A stretch of 64,000 nucleotides of DNA from contig WTGH01000018.1 of assembly GCA_011523655.1 (NCBI GenBank), positions 1 through 64,000 of the forward strand, given 5' to 3'. Under the pieces are notes generated by a model that worked only from the letters and a program-made list of their open reading frames with translations, was not told where the DNA came from and ran no database searches. Source of the stretch: Rhodospirillaceae bacterium (GTDB lineage: Bacteria; Pseudomonadota; Alphaproteobacteria; Bin65). Shown here one piece after another: positions 53,806-62,404 of the stretch. Every line of letters starts with the position of its first letter. The first letter of the stretch is position 1. The translations under genes and the position numbers were made by a program.

Positions 53806-54597
53806 ATGCCCGCGCTGCCCCACTACCGGGTCTACGCCATCAAATACGCCGAACGGATCGGCCGGCGCGCCGAGGTGTTTCTGGGCGGCGATCCGCACGA
53901 CGCGCCGATGGCGATGGACTATTTCGTCTGGGCGGTGGTCGACCCGGGCAGCGGACGGGCCTGGGCGGTCGATACCGGCTTCAGCGCGGCCGACGCCGCC
54001 AAGCGGCAGCGCATCCATCTGCGCGGCGCGGCGGAGGGGCTGGCGCTGATCGGGCTGGACGCGGCGGCGCTTGCGGACGTCGTCATCACCCACATGCACT
54101 ACGACCATGCCGGCGGATTCGCCGATTTCCCCGCCGCGCGCTTCCATCTCCAGGACGACGAGATGGCCTTCGCGACCGGCCGCTGCATGACCGAGCCGGC
54201 GATCGCCCACGCTTTCGAGGCCGACCATGTCGCCGCCATGGTCCACCGCGTGTTCGAGCGCCGGGTCGCCTTCCATGACGGCGACGGCGAACTGGCGCCG
54301 GGGCTGACGCTCCACCGGGTCGGCGGGCATACGAAGGGCATGCAGATCGTGCGGGTGCATACCGCGAAGGGCTGGATGGTGCTGGCCTCGGACGCGGCCC
54401 ATTACTACGAGAACCTCGCCGACCGGCGGCCGTTCTGGATCGTCTACAATATCGAGGACTATCTGGCGGCGCTGGACCGGGCGCTGGCGCTGGCGGACGA
54501 ACCGGACCTGGTGATCCCCGGCCACGACCCGCTGGTCTTCGAGCGCTTCCCGCCGGCGAGCGACGATCTGAAGGGGATCGTTCACCGCCTCGCCTAG
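53806..54597 (+). CDS. metallo-beta-lactamase fold hydrolase, lactonase-like
   Basis: The 263-residue protein has the dinuclear zinc motif THMHYDHAGG (HxHxDH), GGHTKGMQIV, the bridging Asp in LASDAAHYYENL and a final PGHDPLVF. Order and spacing are those of the AiiA/AttM N-acyl-homoserine lactonase group, so it may quench quorum signals, though other lactones are possible. The ATG at 53806 (MPALPHYRVYAIKYAER) fits the family start. No signal peptide. Confidence 0.85.
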   Translation: MPALPHYRVYAIKYAERIGRRAEVFLGGDPHDAPMAMDYFVWAVVDPGSGRAWAVDTGFSAADAAKRQRIHLRGAAEGLALIGLDAAALADVVITHMHYDHAGGFADFPAARFHLQDDEMAFATGRCMTEPAIAHAFEADHVAAMVHRVFERRVAFHDGDGELAPGLTLHRVGGHTKGMQIVRVHTAKGWMVLASDAAHYYENLADRRPFWIVYNIEDYLAALDRALALADEPDLVIPGHDPLVFERFPPASDDLKGIVHRLA

Positions 54598-54712
54598 GCA
54601 TGGTTCCGGCAGCCGGCCGGCCTGTCGTTCCGTTTCGAAATTCGACACTTGACTCGTATCGATAAATCCATTGACTATGCGCGCAAATCGGAACAAACAG
54701 GGGGAAAATACC

Positions 54713-55546
54713 GTGCGCAATATTTTGACGGCGGCGCTGGCGGCGGGAGCGATCCTGGTTGCCGGCTGCGCGACACCTCATCTCGATATCGCCGAACCCG
54801 ACGAGCGCCAGAAGGCGGAAGCCGCAGCGACGCTGCAGCACGCCCGGATCGGCCCGCCGCGCAATGTCGCCGCCGACCGGATGGTGCCGACGGTCAGACG
54901 GGTCATACGGCGGGTCAGGCTCGCTTCCCATGCCGTCTGCACGGATCTCAAGCTGCCCGAGGAGCGGTGCAAGCCGATGCTCGAAGCGAAGGTCCTTGTC
55001 CATACGAAGAAGAAGGACATCAACGCCTTCGCCGACGAGGACGACAATGTCGGCGTTTACGGCGGCCTCGTGCGCCACATGGGCACGGACGCCGAGATCG
55101 CGGGCGTGCTGGCGCACGAATTCGCCCACGTCATGTATGGCCATGTCGAGAGCAAGAAGATCAACGCGTTTATCGGCGGCCTGATCCTGGGCGGCCTCGC
55201 AGCGGCCGCATCGGCCGCCGGCGGCGGAGATAACCAGCAACTGGTTCGCGATTCGACGAGCCTGGGATGGGAAATCGGCGCGACCGCTTACAGCCCCGAA
55301 ATGGAAATCGAGGCCGACCGGACGGCCGTTTACATCCTCCACAGAGCCGGGTTTCCACTCAATGCGTTGCAAAGCGCGCTGTTGCGCATGAACCGCGCCA
55401 GGGCGAAGCGGTCGTCCGGCACGTTCTCGGGAACCGTCGGTTTCCTCGAGACGCATCCGAGCGACGACCGCCGCCACGCGCACCTGATATCCGCGATGGA
55501 AGACGTGCGGGCGGGCAAGCCGCTGAAGCCGGTGGAAAAGAAATAG
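54713..55546 (+). CDS. M48 family lipoprotein metalloprotease
   Basis: The 277-residue protease begins at GTG 54713 behind GGGGGA. It has a lipoprotein signal (ILTAALAAGAILVAGC) with the lipobox ending at Cys, so it is anchored in the envelope. The zinc motif is HEFAHVMYGH, with the third ligand in EMEIEADRTA. It belongs to the LoiP/YcaL-like group of envelope quality-control proteases. A MITE-like element follows it. Confidence 0.88.
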   Translation: MRNILTAALAAGAILVAGCATPHLDIAEPDERQKAEAAATLQHARIGPPRNVAADRMVPTVRRVIRRVRLASHAVCTDLKLPEERCKPMLEAKVLVHTKKKDINAFADEDDNVGVYGGLVRHMGTDAEIAGVLAHEFAHVMYGHVESKKINAFIGGLILGGLAAAASAAGGGDNQQLVRDSTSLGWEIGATAYSPEMEIEADRTAVYILHRAGFPLNALQSALLRMNRARAKRSSGTFSGTVGFLETHPSDDRRHAHLISAMEDVRAGKPLKPVEKK

Positions 55547-55614
55547 GCGACGCAACTCCGGGACCGCCCAAACCGGTTCAGTCAAGGCAGTTTCGCGATC
55601 CGCCCTTCGCTACG

Positions 55615-55853
55615 TCCCCTCGAGATTTCTCTGTGAAATTGGCCAGGCCGCCGGAGACTTGTCCTTCCCCCTCTTCAGAGGGGGAAGTGGCCGAGCGCAG
55701 CGAGGTCGATGGGGGTGTCCGCGCGCCGGTAAGGCCGTGCCTGACGCGACTGCACCCCCACCTGACCTCCCCCTCTGAAGAGGGGGAGGGAAAGCAAAGC
55801 GTCCGTTGGCGCATACTTGCGGCATTTCGCCGAAGAATCCTTGGGGGAGGGGG
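55615..55853. repeat. MITE-like element, copy B
   Basis: About 239 bp closely matching copy A at 51711-51955. The stretch from the first hairpin (CTTCCCCCTCT arms) through CCGAGCGCAGCGAGGTCGAT to the second hairpin is nearly identical, with a short variable middle. Its right end, inverted, reads CCCCCTCCCCCAAGGATTCT and matches the left end of copy A. Its own left end has decayed. Confidence 0.75.
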
Positions 55854-55869
55854 ACTCGGCCGTTGCCGA

Positions 55870-56544
55870 TCACCCGCCGCCCGCCATCCGCGCCGCCGCC
55901 TGCAGGAAGCCGACCAGGTCGTCCGTGGAATGGTGGATATAGTCGGCGTCGTGGCCGCTCATGGCCCAGTCGCTGTCCGTGCGGATATGGACCGTCGTCA
56001 TGCCGCGGTCGTGGGCCGGCTTCAGGTTGATCGCGATGTCCTCGACCAGCACGGTTGCGCCCGGATCCATGCCGTGCCGGTCGAGGAACAGGTCGTAGAA
56101 CGGATCGAGCGGCTTGGGATGGAAGCCGGCGGCAGCGATATCGAAGATGTCCGCAAAAAGCCCGGCGACGCCGAGCCGGTCGAGCACCGCCTCGGCATGT
56201 TTCACCGAGCCGTTGGTGAAGATGTATTTCGGGCCGTCCAGCCGTTCCAGCACCGCCGCCAGATCGCTCGACGCCGGGACCGGGCTGTAATCGATATCGT
56301 GGACGTAATCGAGGAAGTGGTGCGGATCGATGCCGTATTCCTGCATCAGCCCCTTCATCGTCGTACCGTAGCGCCGGAAGTAGCCCTTCTGTAACCGGCG
56401 CGCCTCGTCGTGCGGCAGGTCCAGCGTCTCGGCGATATAGGCGCCGATCCGGACGTCGACCTGGACGAACAGGTTGCACTCGGCCGGGTAGATCGTGTTG
56501 TCGAGATCGAACGCCCAGTGGCCGATATGGGACAAGTCGGGCAC
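55870..56544 (-). CDS. HAD-family pyrimidine 5'-nucleotidase
   Basis: The 224-residue phosphatase has HAD motif I in FDLDNTIYPAE, motif II FTNGS, a Lys in GFHPKPL and motif IV VEDIAINL. It belongs to the SDT1-type pyrimidine 5'-nucleotidase group that follows argB in many Alphaproteobacteria. It likely dephosphorylates UMP or CMP. It sits 8 bp after argB in the same operon. Confidence 0.87.
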   Translation of the reverse strand: MPDLSHIGHWAFDLDNTIYPAECNLFVQVDVRIGAYIAETLDLPHDEARRLQKGYFRRYGTTMKGLMQEYGIDPHHFLDYVHDIDYSPVPASSDLAAVLERLDGPKYIFTNGSVKHAEAVLDRLGVAGLFADIFDIAAAGFHPKPLDPFYDLFLDRHGMDPGATVLVEDIAINLKPAHDRGMTTVHIRTDSDWAMSGHDADYIHHSTDDLVGFLQAAARMAGGG

Positions 56545-56552
56545 GGCCTCGC

Positions 56553-57467
56553 CTAGTCGGCGCGGATCAGCGTGCCGGTGCCGCTTTCGGTGAAGATTTC
56601 CAGCAGCATGGAATGGGGCACCCTTCCGTCCAGGATCACCGCGGCCTCGACCCCGCCCTCGATCGCGCGGATGCAGGTCTCGACCTTCGGGATCATGCCG
56701 CCTTCAATGGTGCCGTCCTCCATCAGCGCGCGCGCCGCCGCGACCGTCAGTTCGGGGACGAGGTCGCCGGCCTTGTCGAGCACGCCGCGCACGTCGGTGA
56801 GCAGGAACATGCGGATCGCCTCGCTGGCGGCGGCGACGGCGCCGGCGACCGTATCGGCGTTGATGTTGTAGGTCTCGCCCCTGGCGCCGATGCCGATCGG
56901 GGCGATGACCGGGATCAGGCCGCTGTCGAGCAGGTCTTCGAGGATTTCGGCATCGACGGCTTCCGGCTCGCCGACGAAGCCGAGATCGAGAATGCGCTCG
57001 ATGTTGGAATCCGGATCGCGCCGGCTGCGCGTCAGCTTCTTCGCGCGGATCAGGCCGCCGTCCTTGCCGCTCAGGCCGACCGCCCGGCCGCCGGCCTTGT
57101 AGATCGACTGCACGACCTGTTTGTTGATCGAGCCGGACAGGACCATCTCGACGATGTTCACCGTCTCGGCGTCGGTCACCCGCAGGCCGTCGACGAACTC
57201 GCTGGTGATGTTCAGCCGCTCCAGCATTTTGCCGATCTGCGGCCCGCCGCCGTGGACGACGATCGGGTTCACGCCGGCATGCTTGAGCAGCACGATGTCG
57301 TTGGCGAAATTGTCGGACAGGCGCTGATCGCCCATCGCGTGGCCGCCGTACTTGATCACGAAGGTCTGGCCGTCGTACCGCCGCAGATAGGGCAGCGCCT
57401 CGGTCAGGGTCCGCGCCGTGCGCAGCCACTGCTTGGCTTCGGTCAGGTTGAACTTCCGGTCAGCCAT
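56553..57467 (-). CDS. argB: acetylglutamate kinase
   Basis: The 304-residue kinase of arginine biosynthesis phosphorylates N-acetylglutamate. It shows [12 protein letters not shown] near the N-terminus, the [14 protein letters not shown] nucleotide and substrate loop, and [15 protein letters not shown]. The long N-terminal helix ([20 protein letters not shown]) is the extension that forms hexamers in arginine-inhibited enzymes, so feedback control is likely. Part of the conserved engB-argB-nucleotidase run. Confidence 0.95.
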   Translation of the reverse strand: MADRKFNLTEAKQWLRTARTLTEALPYLRRYDGQTFVIKYGGHAMGDQRLSDNFANDIVLLKHAGVNPIVVHGGGPQIGKMLERLNITSEFVDGLRVTDAETVNIVEMVLSGSINKQVVQSIYKAGGRAVGLSGKDGGLIRAKKLTRSRRDPDSNIERILDLGFVGEPEAVDAEILEDLLDSGLIPVIAPIGIGARGETYNINADTVAGAVAAASEAIRMFLLTDVRGVLDKAGDLVPELTVAAARALMEDGTIEGGMIPKVETCIRAIEGGVEAAVILDGRVPHSMLLEIFTESGTGTLIRAD

Positions 57468-57527
57468 GGGGCGGCCGTTCCTGTCTGCTGTTCCGGCGGC
57501 GATCGTAACGGAAGATGAGGCGAGCGT

Positions 57528-58193
57528 TTAGGCCGGGAGCGCGACCGTGGCAAGGGCGGCGCGCAATTCGGCGATGCCCGAGCCCTTTTCCGCGCTGGTC
57601 GCGGCGATATCGGGATGGCACGCCGGATGACGCGCGGCGGTGCGCGCCGTCTCCGCCAGGCAGGCTGCGAGTTCGCTCTCGTGCAGCTTGTCCGATTTGG
57701 TGAGGACGATCTGGTAGGAGACGGCCGAGGTGTCCAGCAGTTCCATGATCTCCCGGTCGCCGGGGGTCAGGCCGCGGCGGGCGTCGATCAGCAGGCAGAC
57801 CCGGCGCAGGCCGGCCCGCCCGCGCAGATAATCGCGGATCAGCGCGTTCCAGCGCCGCACCTTGTCCTTCGACGCCCGGGCGTAGCCGTAGCCCGGCAGA
57901 TCGACCAGATACAGCCGGCCGCCGAGATCGAAGAAATTGACCTGCTGCGTCCGGCCCGGCGTGTTCGAGGTCCGGGCCAGCGCCTTGCGGCCGGCAAGCG
58001 CATTGATCAGGCTCGACTTGCCCACGTTGGACCGGCCGGCGAAGGCGACCTCGGGCAGCGCATCCGGCGGCAGGCCGCCGACCCGCACGACGCCGGCGAC
58101 GAAGCTGCATTGCTGCGCAAAGAGCAGGCGGCCGGCTTCGAGAGCGGCGGCTTCGGCGTCTTCGGCTTCAGGATGCGATACGGCGTCGGCCAT
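57528..58193 (-). CDS. engB: ribosome biogenesis GTPase EngB/YsxC
   Basis: The 221-residue GTPase has G1 GRSNVGKSSLINAL, the switch region TSNTPGRTQQVNFF, G3 DLPGYGYA and G4 TKSDKL. It assists 50S ribosomal subunit assembly. The ATG at 58193 (MADAVSHPEAEDAE) is taken as the start; an upstream Ala/Arg-rich open stretch is the reverse of yidC's tail. It lies 31 bp after yidC, the usual alphaproteobacterial order. Confidence 0.93.
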   Translation of the reverse strand: MADAVSHPEAEDAEAAALEAGRLLFAQQCSFVAGVVRVGGLPPDALPEVAFAGRSNVGKSSLINALAGRKALARTSNTPGRTQQVNFFDLGGRLYLVDLPGYGYARASKDKVRRWNALIRDYLRGRAGLRRVCLLIDARRGLTPGDREIMELLDTSAVSYQIVLTKSDKLHESELAACLAETARTAARHPACHPDIAATSAEKGSGIAELRAALATVALPA

Positions 58194-58224
58194 GGGCGCC
58201 CGTTGCAATCCGGCTGTGGCCCGG

Positions 58225-60300
58225 CTACTTGCGTTTGCCGCGCCCGCCGGTGCTGCCGCGGCGGCCCCGCCCGCCCTTGGTGCGGCCCTTGCCGGACCTG
58301 TCGGCCGGCGGCTTGTTGCGGCTCTGCTTGCTGCGGCCCGGATTGGCGCCGGCGCCGGCCGGAGCGGCTGCCTTGCGCCGGGCCGGCTTTTTGGCTTCCG
58401 CCGCCCCGTCATCGGCGTCGTCCGCGGCGTCCCCGGAGTCCGCGGCGGCTCCGGCCTCGCCCTCGACGGGAACGAGATCGCGGATATTGCCGGCGCCCTG
58501 CTTCTTCTCCCATACCCCCATGCGCTTCATGATCACCCATTGCTGGCCGATCGAGAGCGTGTTGTTCCAGGCCCAGTAGATGATCAGCCCGGCCGGGAAG
58601 ATCGCCAGCATGATGGTGAACACGAAGGGCAGCGCCATGAAGATCTTCTGCTGCATCGGATCGGCCGGCGGCGGATTGATCTTCTGCTGCAGAAACATCG
58701 TCAGCCCCATGATGATCGGCCAGATGCCGATATCGACATAGGGAATGCCCGACGGCCCCCAGGGCAGGATGCCGAACAGGTTCACGATGGTTGTCGGGTC
58801 CGGCGCCGAGAGATCCTGGATCCACCAGAAGAAGGGCGCGTGGCGCATGTCCACGGCGATGAACAGCGTCTTGTAGAGCGCGAAGAACACCGGGATCTGG
58901 AGCAGGATGGGCAGGCAGCCGGAGGCCGGGTTGATCTTCTTTTCCTTGTAGAGCGCCATCAGCTCCCGGTTCATGCGCTGCTTGTCGTCGGCATAAAGCT
59001 CGCGCAGCTTCATCATTTCCGGCTGCAGCTTCTTCATCCGGCTCATGGAGCGGTAGGAGCGGTTGGCGAGCGGGAAGAAGACGATCTTGACCAGGATGGT
59101 CACGATCAGGATGGCGACGCCGAAATTGCCGACATAGCCGAAGATAATCTGGAGCAGCCAGTAGAAGGGCTGGGTCAGGAAGAAGAACCAGCCCCAGTCG
59201 ACCAGCCAGTTGAACCGCGGGATGCCGAATTCCTCCTCATAGGTCTTGAGGGCGGCGGTTTCCTTGGGCCCGGCCAGGATCCGCAGCGTCCGCACGGTCT
59301 CCCCGCCGGGTGCGATCCGGAGGTCGTTCTCCGTCTTGAAGTAGGTCCGGAAGACGTCCTCGTAGCCTTCGAACTTGTCCCGGTGATCGAAGGTGAATGC
59401 GTATTTTCCCTTCTGGTCCGGGGCCAGCGCGACCGCCCAGTACTGGTCGCTGAAGGCCGTCCAGCCGCCGGTCGTGCGGTAGGTCTGGGACTCGTCCCTT
59501 ATGTCCGAATAGTCCAGGGGGCTGTCGAAGATCTCCTGCCCGACCGTGATGTAGTTTTCTTCGCCCGGCTCCTTGATGGTCGCATGGCCGCTTTCGCTGA
59601 GGATGAAGAAGCCGAAGGTTTTCGGCTCGCCGTGGCGGTGGATGAAGCCGGTCGGGCGCAGCACGAAGGGTTTGGCGCTGCGGTTCGCGACCCGGCGTTC
59701 GACCGTCACGAGATATTTCCGGTCGATCGAATAGGTGCGGCGGAATTCGACGCCCTCGCCGTTCGTCCAGGTCAGCGTTACCGGCTTGCCGACTTCGAGC
59801 GTGTTGCGGTCGGCCTGCCAGACGGTGTCCGGGCCCGGCACGACGCCCTCGCTCCGGCCCGGCACCTCCCAGGTCATGCCGACATAGTAGGCGCCCTTCG
59901 TGCGGCCGGGGCGCAGCAGGTGGATCCGCTCCTGCTTCTTGATGGTTTCCCAGTGCCTCTCCAGCGTAAGGTCGTCGAAAATCGCGCCGATCCGGCAGAT
60001 CGACCCGGTGACGACGTCGGTCCTGATGGCGATTCGCAGGGACTGGCCGTCGCTGCTCCGGCACTCGGCCAGGGCCTCTGTGCGCGGCAGGATGGGTTTG
60101 TCGTCGACGACGCGGACGGGAGCCTTCGAGCGGGACGGTCCGGCGCTGTCCTGACCCTGCTGCGTGTCGGTCTGCTGGCCGCTGTCCCGCTGGCCGAGCT
60201 TCTCCTGCGGGGCGAAGATGATCTGGAACCCGAAGATGATGGCGATCGAAAACAGGATCGCCATGATCAGGTTGTGGCTGTCCGTCCGTTCAGGTCCCAC
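58225..60300 (-). CDS. yidC: membrane protein insertase YidC with basic C-terminal tail
   Basis: The 691-residue insertase has an N-terminal anchor (LIMAILFSIAIIFGFQIIF), a large periplasmic P1 domain (about 80-370) and five conserved membrane segments from about 385. The hydrophilic groove residue is Lys in ILVKIVFFPLANRS, as in other Alphaproteobacteria. The last 90 residues form a linker followed by an Arg/Lys/Gly-rich tail, which probably binds ribosomes. It starts with GTG at 60300 and overlaps yidD by 11 bp. Confidence 0.95.
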   Translation of the reverse strand: MGPERTDSHNLIMAILFSIAIIFGFQIIFAPQEKLGQRDSGQQTDTQQGQDSAGPSRSKAPVRVVDDKPILPRTEALAECRSSDGQSLRIAIRTDVVTGSICRIGAIFDDLTLERHWETIKKQERIHLLRPGRTKGAYYVGMTWEVPGRSEGVVPGPDTVWQADRNTLEVGKPVTLTWTNGEGVEFRRTYSIDRKYLVTVERRVANRSAKPFVLRPTGFIHRHGEPKTFGFFILSESGHATIKEPGEENYITVGQEIFDSPLDYSDIRDESQTYRTTGGWTAFSDQYWAVALAPDQKGKYAFTFDHRDKFEGYEDVFRTYFKTENDLRIAPGGETVRTLRILAGPKETAALKTYEEEFGIPRFNWLVDWGWFFFLTQPFYWLLQIIFGYVGNFGVAILIVTILVKIVFFPLANRSYRSMSRMKKLQPEMMKLRELYADDKQRMNRELMALYKEKKINPASGCLPILLQIPVFFALYKTLFIAVDMRHAPFFWWIQDLSAPDPTTIVNLFGILPWGPSGIPYVDIGIWPIIMGLTMFLQQKINPPPADPMQQKIFMALPFVFTIMLAIFPAGLIIYWAWNNTLSIGQQWVIMKRMGVWEKKQGAGNIRDLVPVEGEAGAAADSGDAADDADDGAAEAKKPARRKAAAPAGAGANPGRSKQSRNKPPADRSGKGRTKGGRGRRGSTGGRGKRK

Positions 60301-60565
60301 GCCGCGGCTCCATCGGGCGGCGCGGCGGCACCGGGTCGTAGCCCGATCCGCCCCAGGGATGGCAGCGGCCGATCCGCTTCAGGCCGAGCCAGCTGCCGCG
60401 CAGGGCGCCATGGTCGCGGACGGCGTCGGCCGTGTATTCCGAGCAGGTCGGCGCAAAACGGCACTGGCGGCCAAGCAGGGCCGACAGGGTGAGTCGGTAA
60501 CCCTGGATCGCGATCAGGATCAGGCGCGCAGCGGGGCTCGGCGACGGTACGGCGGCGGGCGGCAT
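60290..60565 (-). CDS. yidD: membrane protein insertion efficiency factor YidD
   Basis: The 91-residue protein has the YidD signature: GYRLTLSALLGRQCRFAPTC then SEYTADAVRDHGALRGSWLG and RIGRCHPWGGSGYDPVP. It is a small membrane-associated factor that aids YidC-dependent insertion. It lies between rnpA (4 bp away) and yidC, as in most bacteria. Confidence 0.93.
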   Translation of the reverse strand: MPPAAVPSPSPAARLILIAIQGYRLTLSALLGRQCRFAPTCSEYTADAVRDHGALRGSWLGLKRIGRCHPWGGSGYDPVPPRRPMEPRRGT

Positions 60566-60569
60566 CGGC

Positions 60570-61019
60570 TCAGGCGGCCTCCCCGCGGGCCGCGGCGGCC
60601 GCGGATTCGCCGTCCGGGCGGCGCAGTTTCTTCAGCCGACGGAGGGCCTCGCAAAGATCGCGCTGGAGATCCGGCCACGGCCGGGTCAGCGTGGCCCGGC
60701 GCGCGATCAGCACATAGTCGGTACCGGGCTTCGCCAGCCGCCTCAGATCGCCGGCGGCGAGCGCCCTGAGCCGCCGCCGGGCGCGGTTGCGCTCGACGGC
60801 GTTGCCGACCTTTTTGCTGGCGGTCAGCCCGAAGCCGATGTCCGCCGGCCGATCTGTTTGGGTCGTTCGATCCGTTCGGGCCGTTCGGGCCGTTCCGGCG
60901 TTGCGCACCGCACAGGCCTGCAGGACCAGCCCCGGCGCAATCCAGCGGCGGCCCTTGTGCCGGACGCGCAGGAATTCCGGGCGGCGCCGGAGACGCCGAA
61001 GGGTCGGTTCTGCTGCCAT
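60570..61019 (-). CDS. rnpA: ribonuclease P protein component with low-complexity insert
   Basis: The 149-residue protein has the RnpA layout: LRRRPEFLRVRHKGRRW, GFGLTASKKVGNAVERNRAR and the RRLRALA helix that contacts RNase P RNA. Between strands, around residues 40-58, it carries an Ala/Arg/Thr/Asp repeat (TARTARTDRTTQTDR) encoded by a tandem repeat in the DNA, not usual for the family. ATG 61019 is preferred; GTG 61025 is also possible. It is 89 bp after rpmH. Confidence 0.93.
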   Translation of the reverse strand: MAAEPTLRRLRRRPEFLRVRHKGRRWIAPGLVLQACAVRNAGTARTARTDRTTQTDRPADIGFGLTASKKVGNAVERNRARRRLRALAAGDLRRLAKPGTDYVLIARRATLTRPWPDLQRDLCEALRRLKKLRRPDGESAAAAARGEAA

Positions 61020-61108
61020 CCTCACGGGCTTTCCGCTGGCCGGATTGTGGGCGATCCGTCGATAGCGCTGCGTTCTTGCGTTGCCGCCGCGGGCGCGCGG
61101 GCGGCGGG

Positions 61109-61243
61109 TCAGGCCGAAAGCCGCTTGCGGCCCTTGGCGCGGCGGCGGGCCAGAACCTGGCGGCCGGCCTTGGTCGCCATGCGCGCGCGGAAGCCGTGAC
61201 GCCTTTTGCGCACCAGCACGCTGGGCTGGTAGGTGCGTTTCAC
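61109..61243 (-). CDS. rpmH: 50S ribosomal protein L34
   Basis: The 44-residue, strongly basic protein reads (M)[19 protein letters not shown] then [20 protein letters not shown] and LSA, a clear L34 of alphaproteobacterial type. It starts with GTG at 61243 rather than ATG, with GGAG about 9 bases upstream. It heads the rpmH-rnpA-yidD-yidC cluster. Confidence 0.95.
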   Translation of the reverse strand: MKRTYQPSVLVRKRRHGFRARMATKAGRQVLARRRAKGRKRLSA

Positions 61244-61609
61244 CGTACACACTCCATTGATTTTGCGGCGCCGAACCGGGTTTCCGGCCGACGCATGCTG
61301 CCGGCAAACCGCCGGCGGCGGCCCTGTTTGCCGAAGGGATCGCCGGCGCGGCAGGCGCCTGAAAACCGTTCTGCGGGATATACGGATGCGGCGCCGGTCG
61401 GGTCAACACGGGCGCGCCGGGGCAGGCGGCGACGAATCCGCACGTTTCCGTGACTTGAACCGCCGCCACACGCACCAATGTCCCCAGTTGCCCAGGCCGC
61501 CGGCGTTTCCGGTGCGGCCCTGCCGTCCGGTCGGGACGATTTGCTCTGTCGGATCGCTGCCCGCCGCGCTATGGAGCAGTGTTGTGACCCAACCGGAAAC
61601 CGCCGTTCC
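61244..61609. other. divergent intergenic region of rpmH and the TVP38 gene
   Basis: About 365 bp between the divergent starts at 61243 and 61610. It must hold the promoters of both units. I see no convincing boxes, DnaA-box cluster or RNA gene; the sequence is G/C-rich with short Arg/Pro-rich open frames only. Confidence 0.5.
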
Positions 61610-62395
61610 GTGACCGAGCCGCCGAACAGCCCCGCACCGAACCCGCCGAACGCCCGGCAGCCCGCCCGACAACGATGGGCGCGCGTGCTGCCCCTGGCCA
61701 TCCTGCTGTGCGGCCTCGCCTTGTTCCTGGCGATGGGCTGGCACCGCTACATCAGCTTCGAGCAGTTGCGCGAGCATCGCGAAGCGCTCGAACAGTGGGT
61801 CGCCGCCCGCGGCATCCTGGCGCCGGTCATTTACGGGCTGGCCTATGCCGTCATGATCGCCTTCTCGATCCCGGGCGGCGCCGTGGCGACCATCGTCGGC
61901 GGATTTTTCTTCGGTCTCGTGACCGGCTCGATCGCCGTCGTCGTCTCCGCCACGGTGGGCGCAACCATCGTGTTTCTCGCCGCACGATCCGCCTTGGGCG
62001 CGATCCTCCGCCGCAAGTCGGAAGGCTGGCTGCACCGGATGGAGGAAGGGTTCCGGGAAAACGCCTTTTCCTATCTGATGGTCCTGCGCCTGATTCCGCT
62101 CTTCCCCTTCTGGCTGGTCAACCTCGTCCCGGCATTCCTGGGCGTCGGCTTGCGCACCTATGTGATCGCCACCTTTTTCGGCATCATGCCCGGATCGATC
62201 GTCTATGTCAGCCTGGGCAACGGGATCGGCGCGTTGCTCGAGAGCGGCCGGACGCCCGATCTCGGGATCATCTTCAGGGCGGAAATCCTGCTGCCGCTGG
62301 TCGGCCTGGCGATCCTTTCGATGCTGCCGGTCGTCTACAAGCGCTATCAGCGCCGCAAGGCGGGCGGCCAGCCGGATGCAGCGCCCGGCGATTGA
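61610..62395 (+). CDS. TVP38/TMEM64 family membrane protein
   Basis: The 261-residue protein has a hydrophobic segment at about 27-44 and then the SNARE-associated/VTT domain: PGGAVATIVGGFFFGLVTGS, LIPLFPFWLVNLVPAFLGVG and TFFGIMPGSIVYVSLGNGIG. These DedA-like proteins are lipid scramblase or transporter relatives of the inner membrane. The start is uncertain: GTG 61610 or the in-frame ATG at 61571. It precedes the kinase gene by 9 bp, so they are likely co-transcribed. Confidence 0.85.
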   Translation: MTEPPNSPAPNPPNARQPARQRWARVLPLAILLCGLALFLAMGWHRYISFEQLREHREALEQWVAARGILAPVIYGLAYAVMIAFSIPGGAVATIVGGFFFGLVTGSIAVVVSATVGATIVFLAARSALGAILRRKSEGWLHRMEEGFRENAFSYLMVLRLIPLFPFWLVNLVPAFLGVGLRTYVIATFFGIMPGSIVYVSLGNGIGALLESGRTPDLGIIFRAEILLPLVGLAILSMLPVVYKRYQRRKAGGQPDAAPGD

Positions 62396-62404
62396 CGGCC
62401 CGCC

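Noticed and set aside
57937..60492. Long plus-strand open frame opposite engB and yidC
   Set aside because: The minus-strand genes are conserved essential genes; the opposite frame is a composition effect.
61244..61609. Replication origin next to rpmH
   Set aside because: In some bacteria oriC is near rpmH/dnaA, but I see no dnaA gene and no DnaA-box cluster here.
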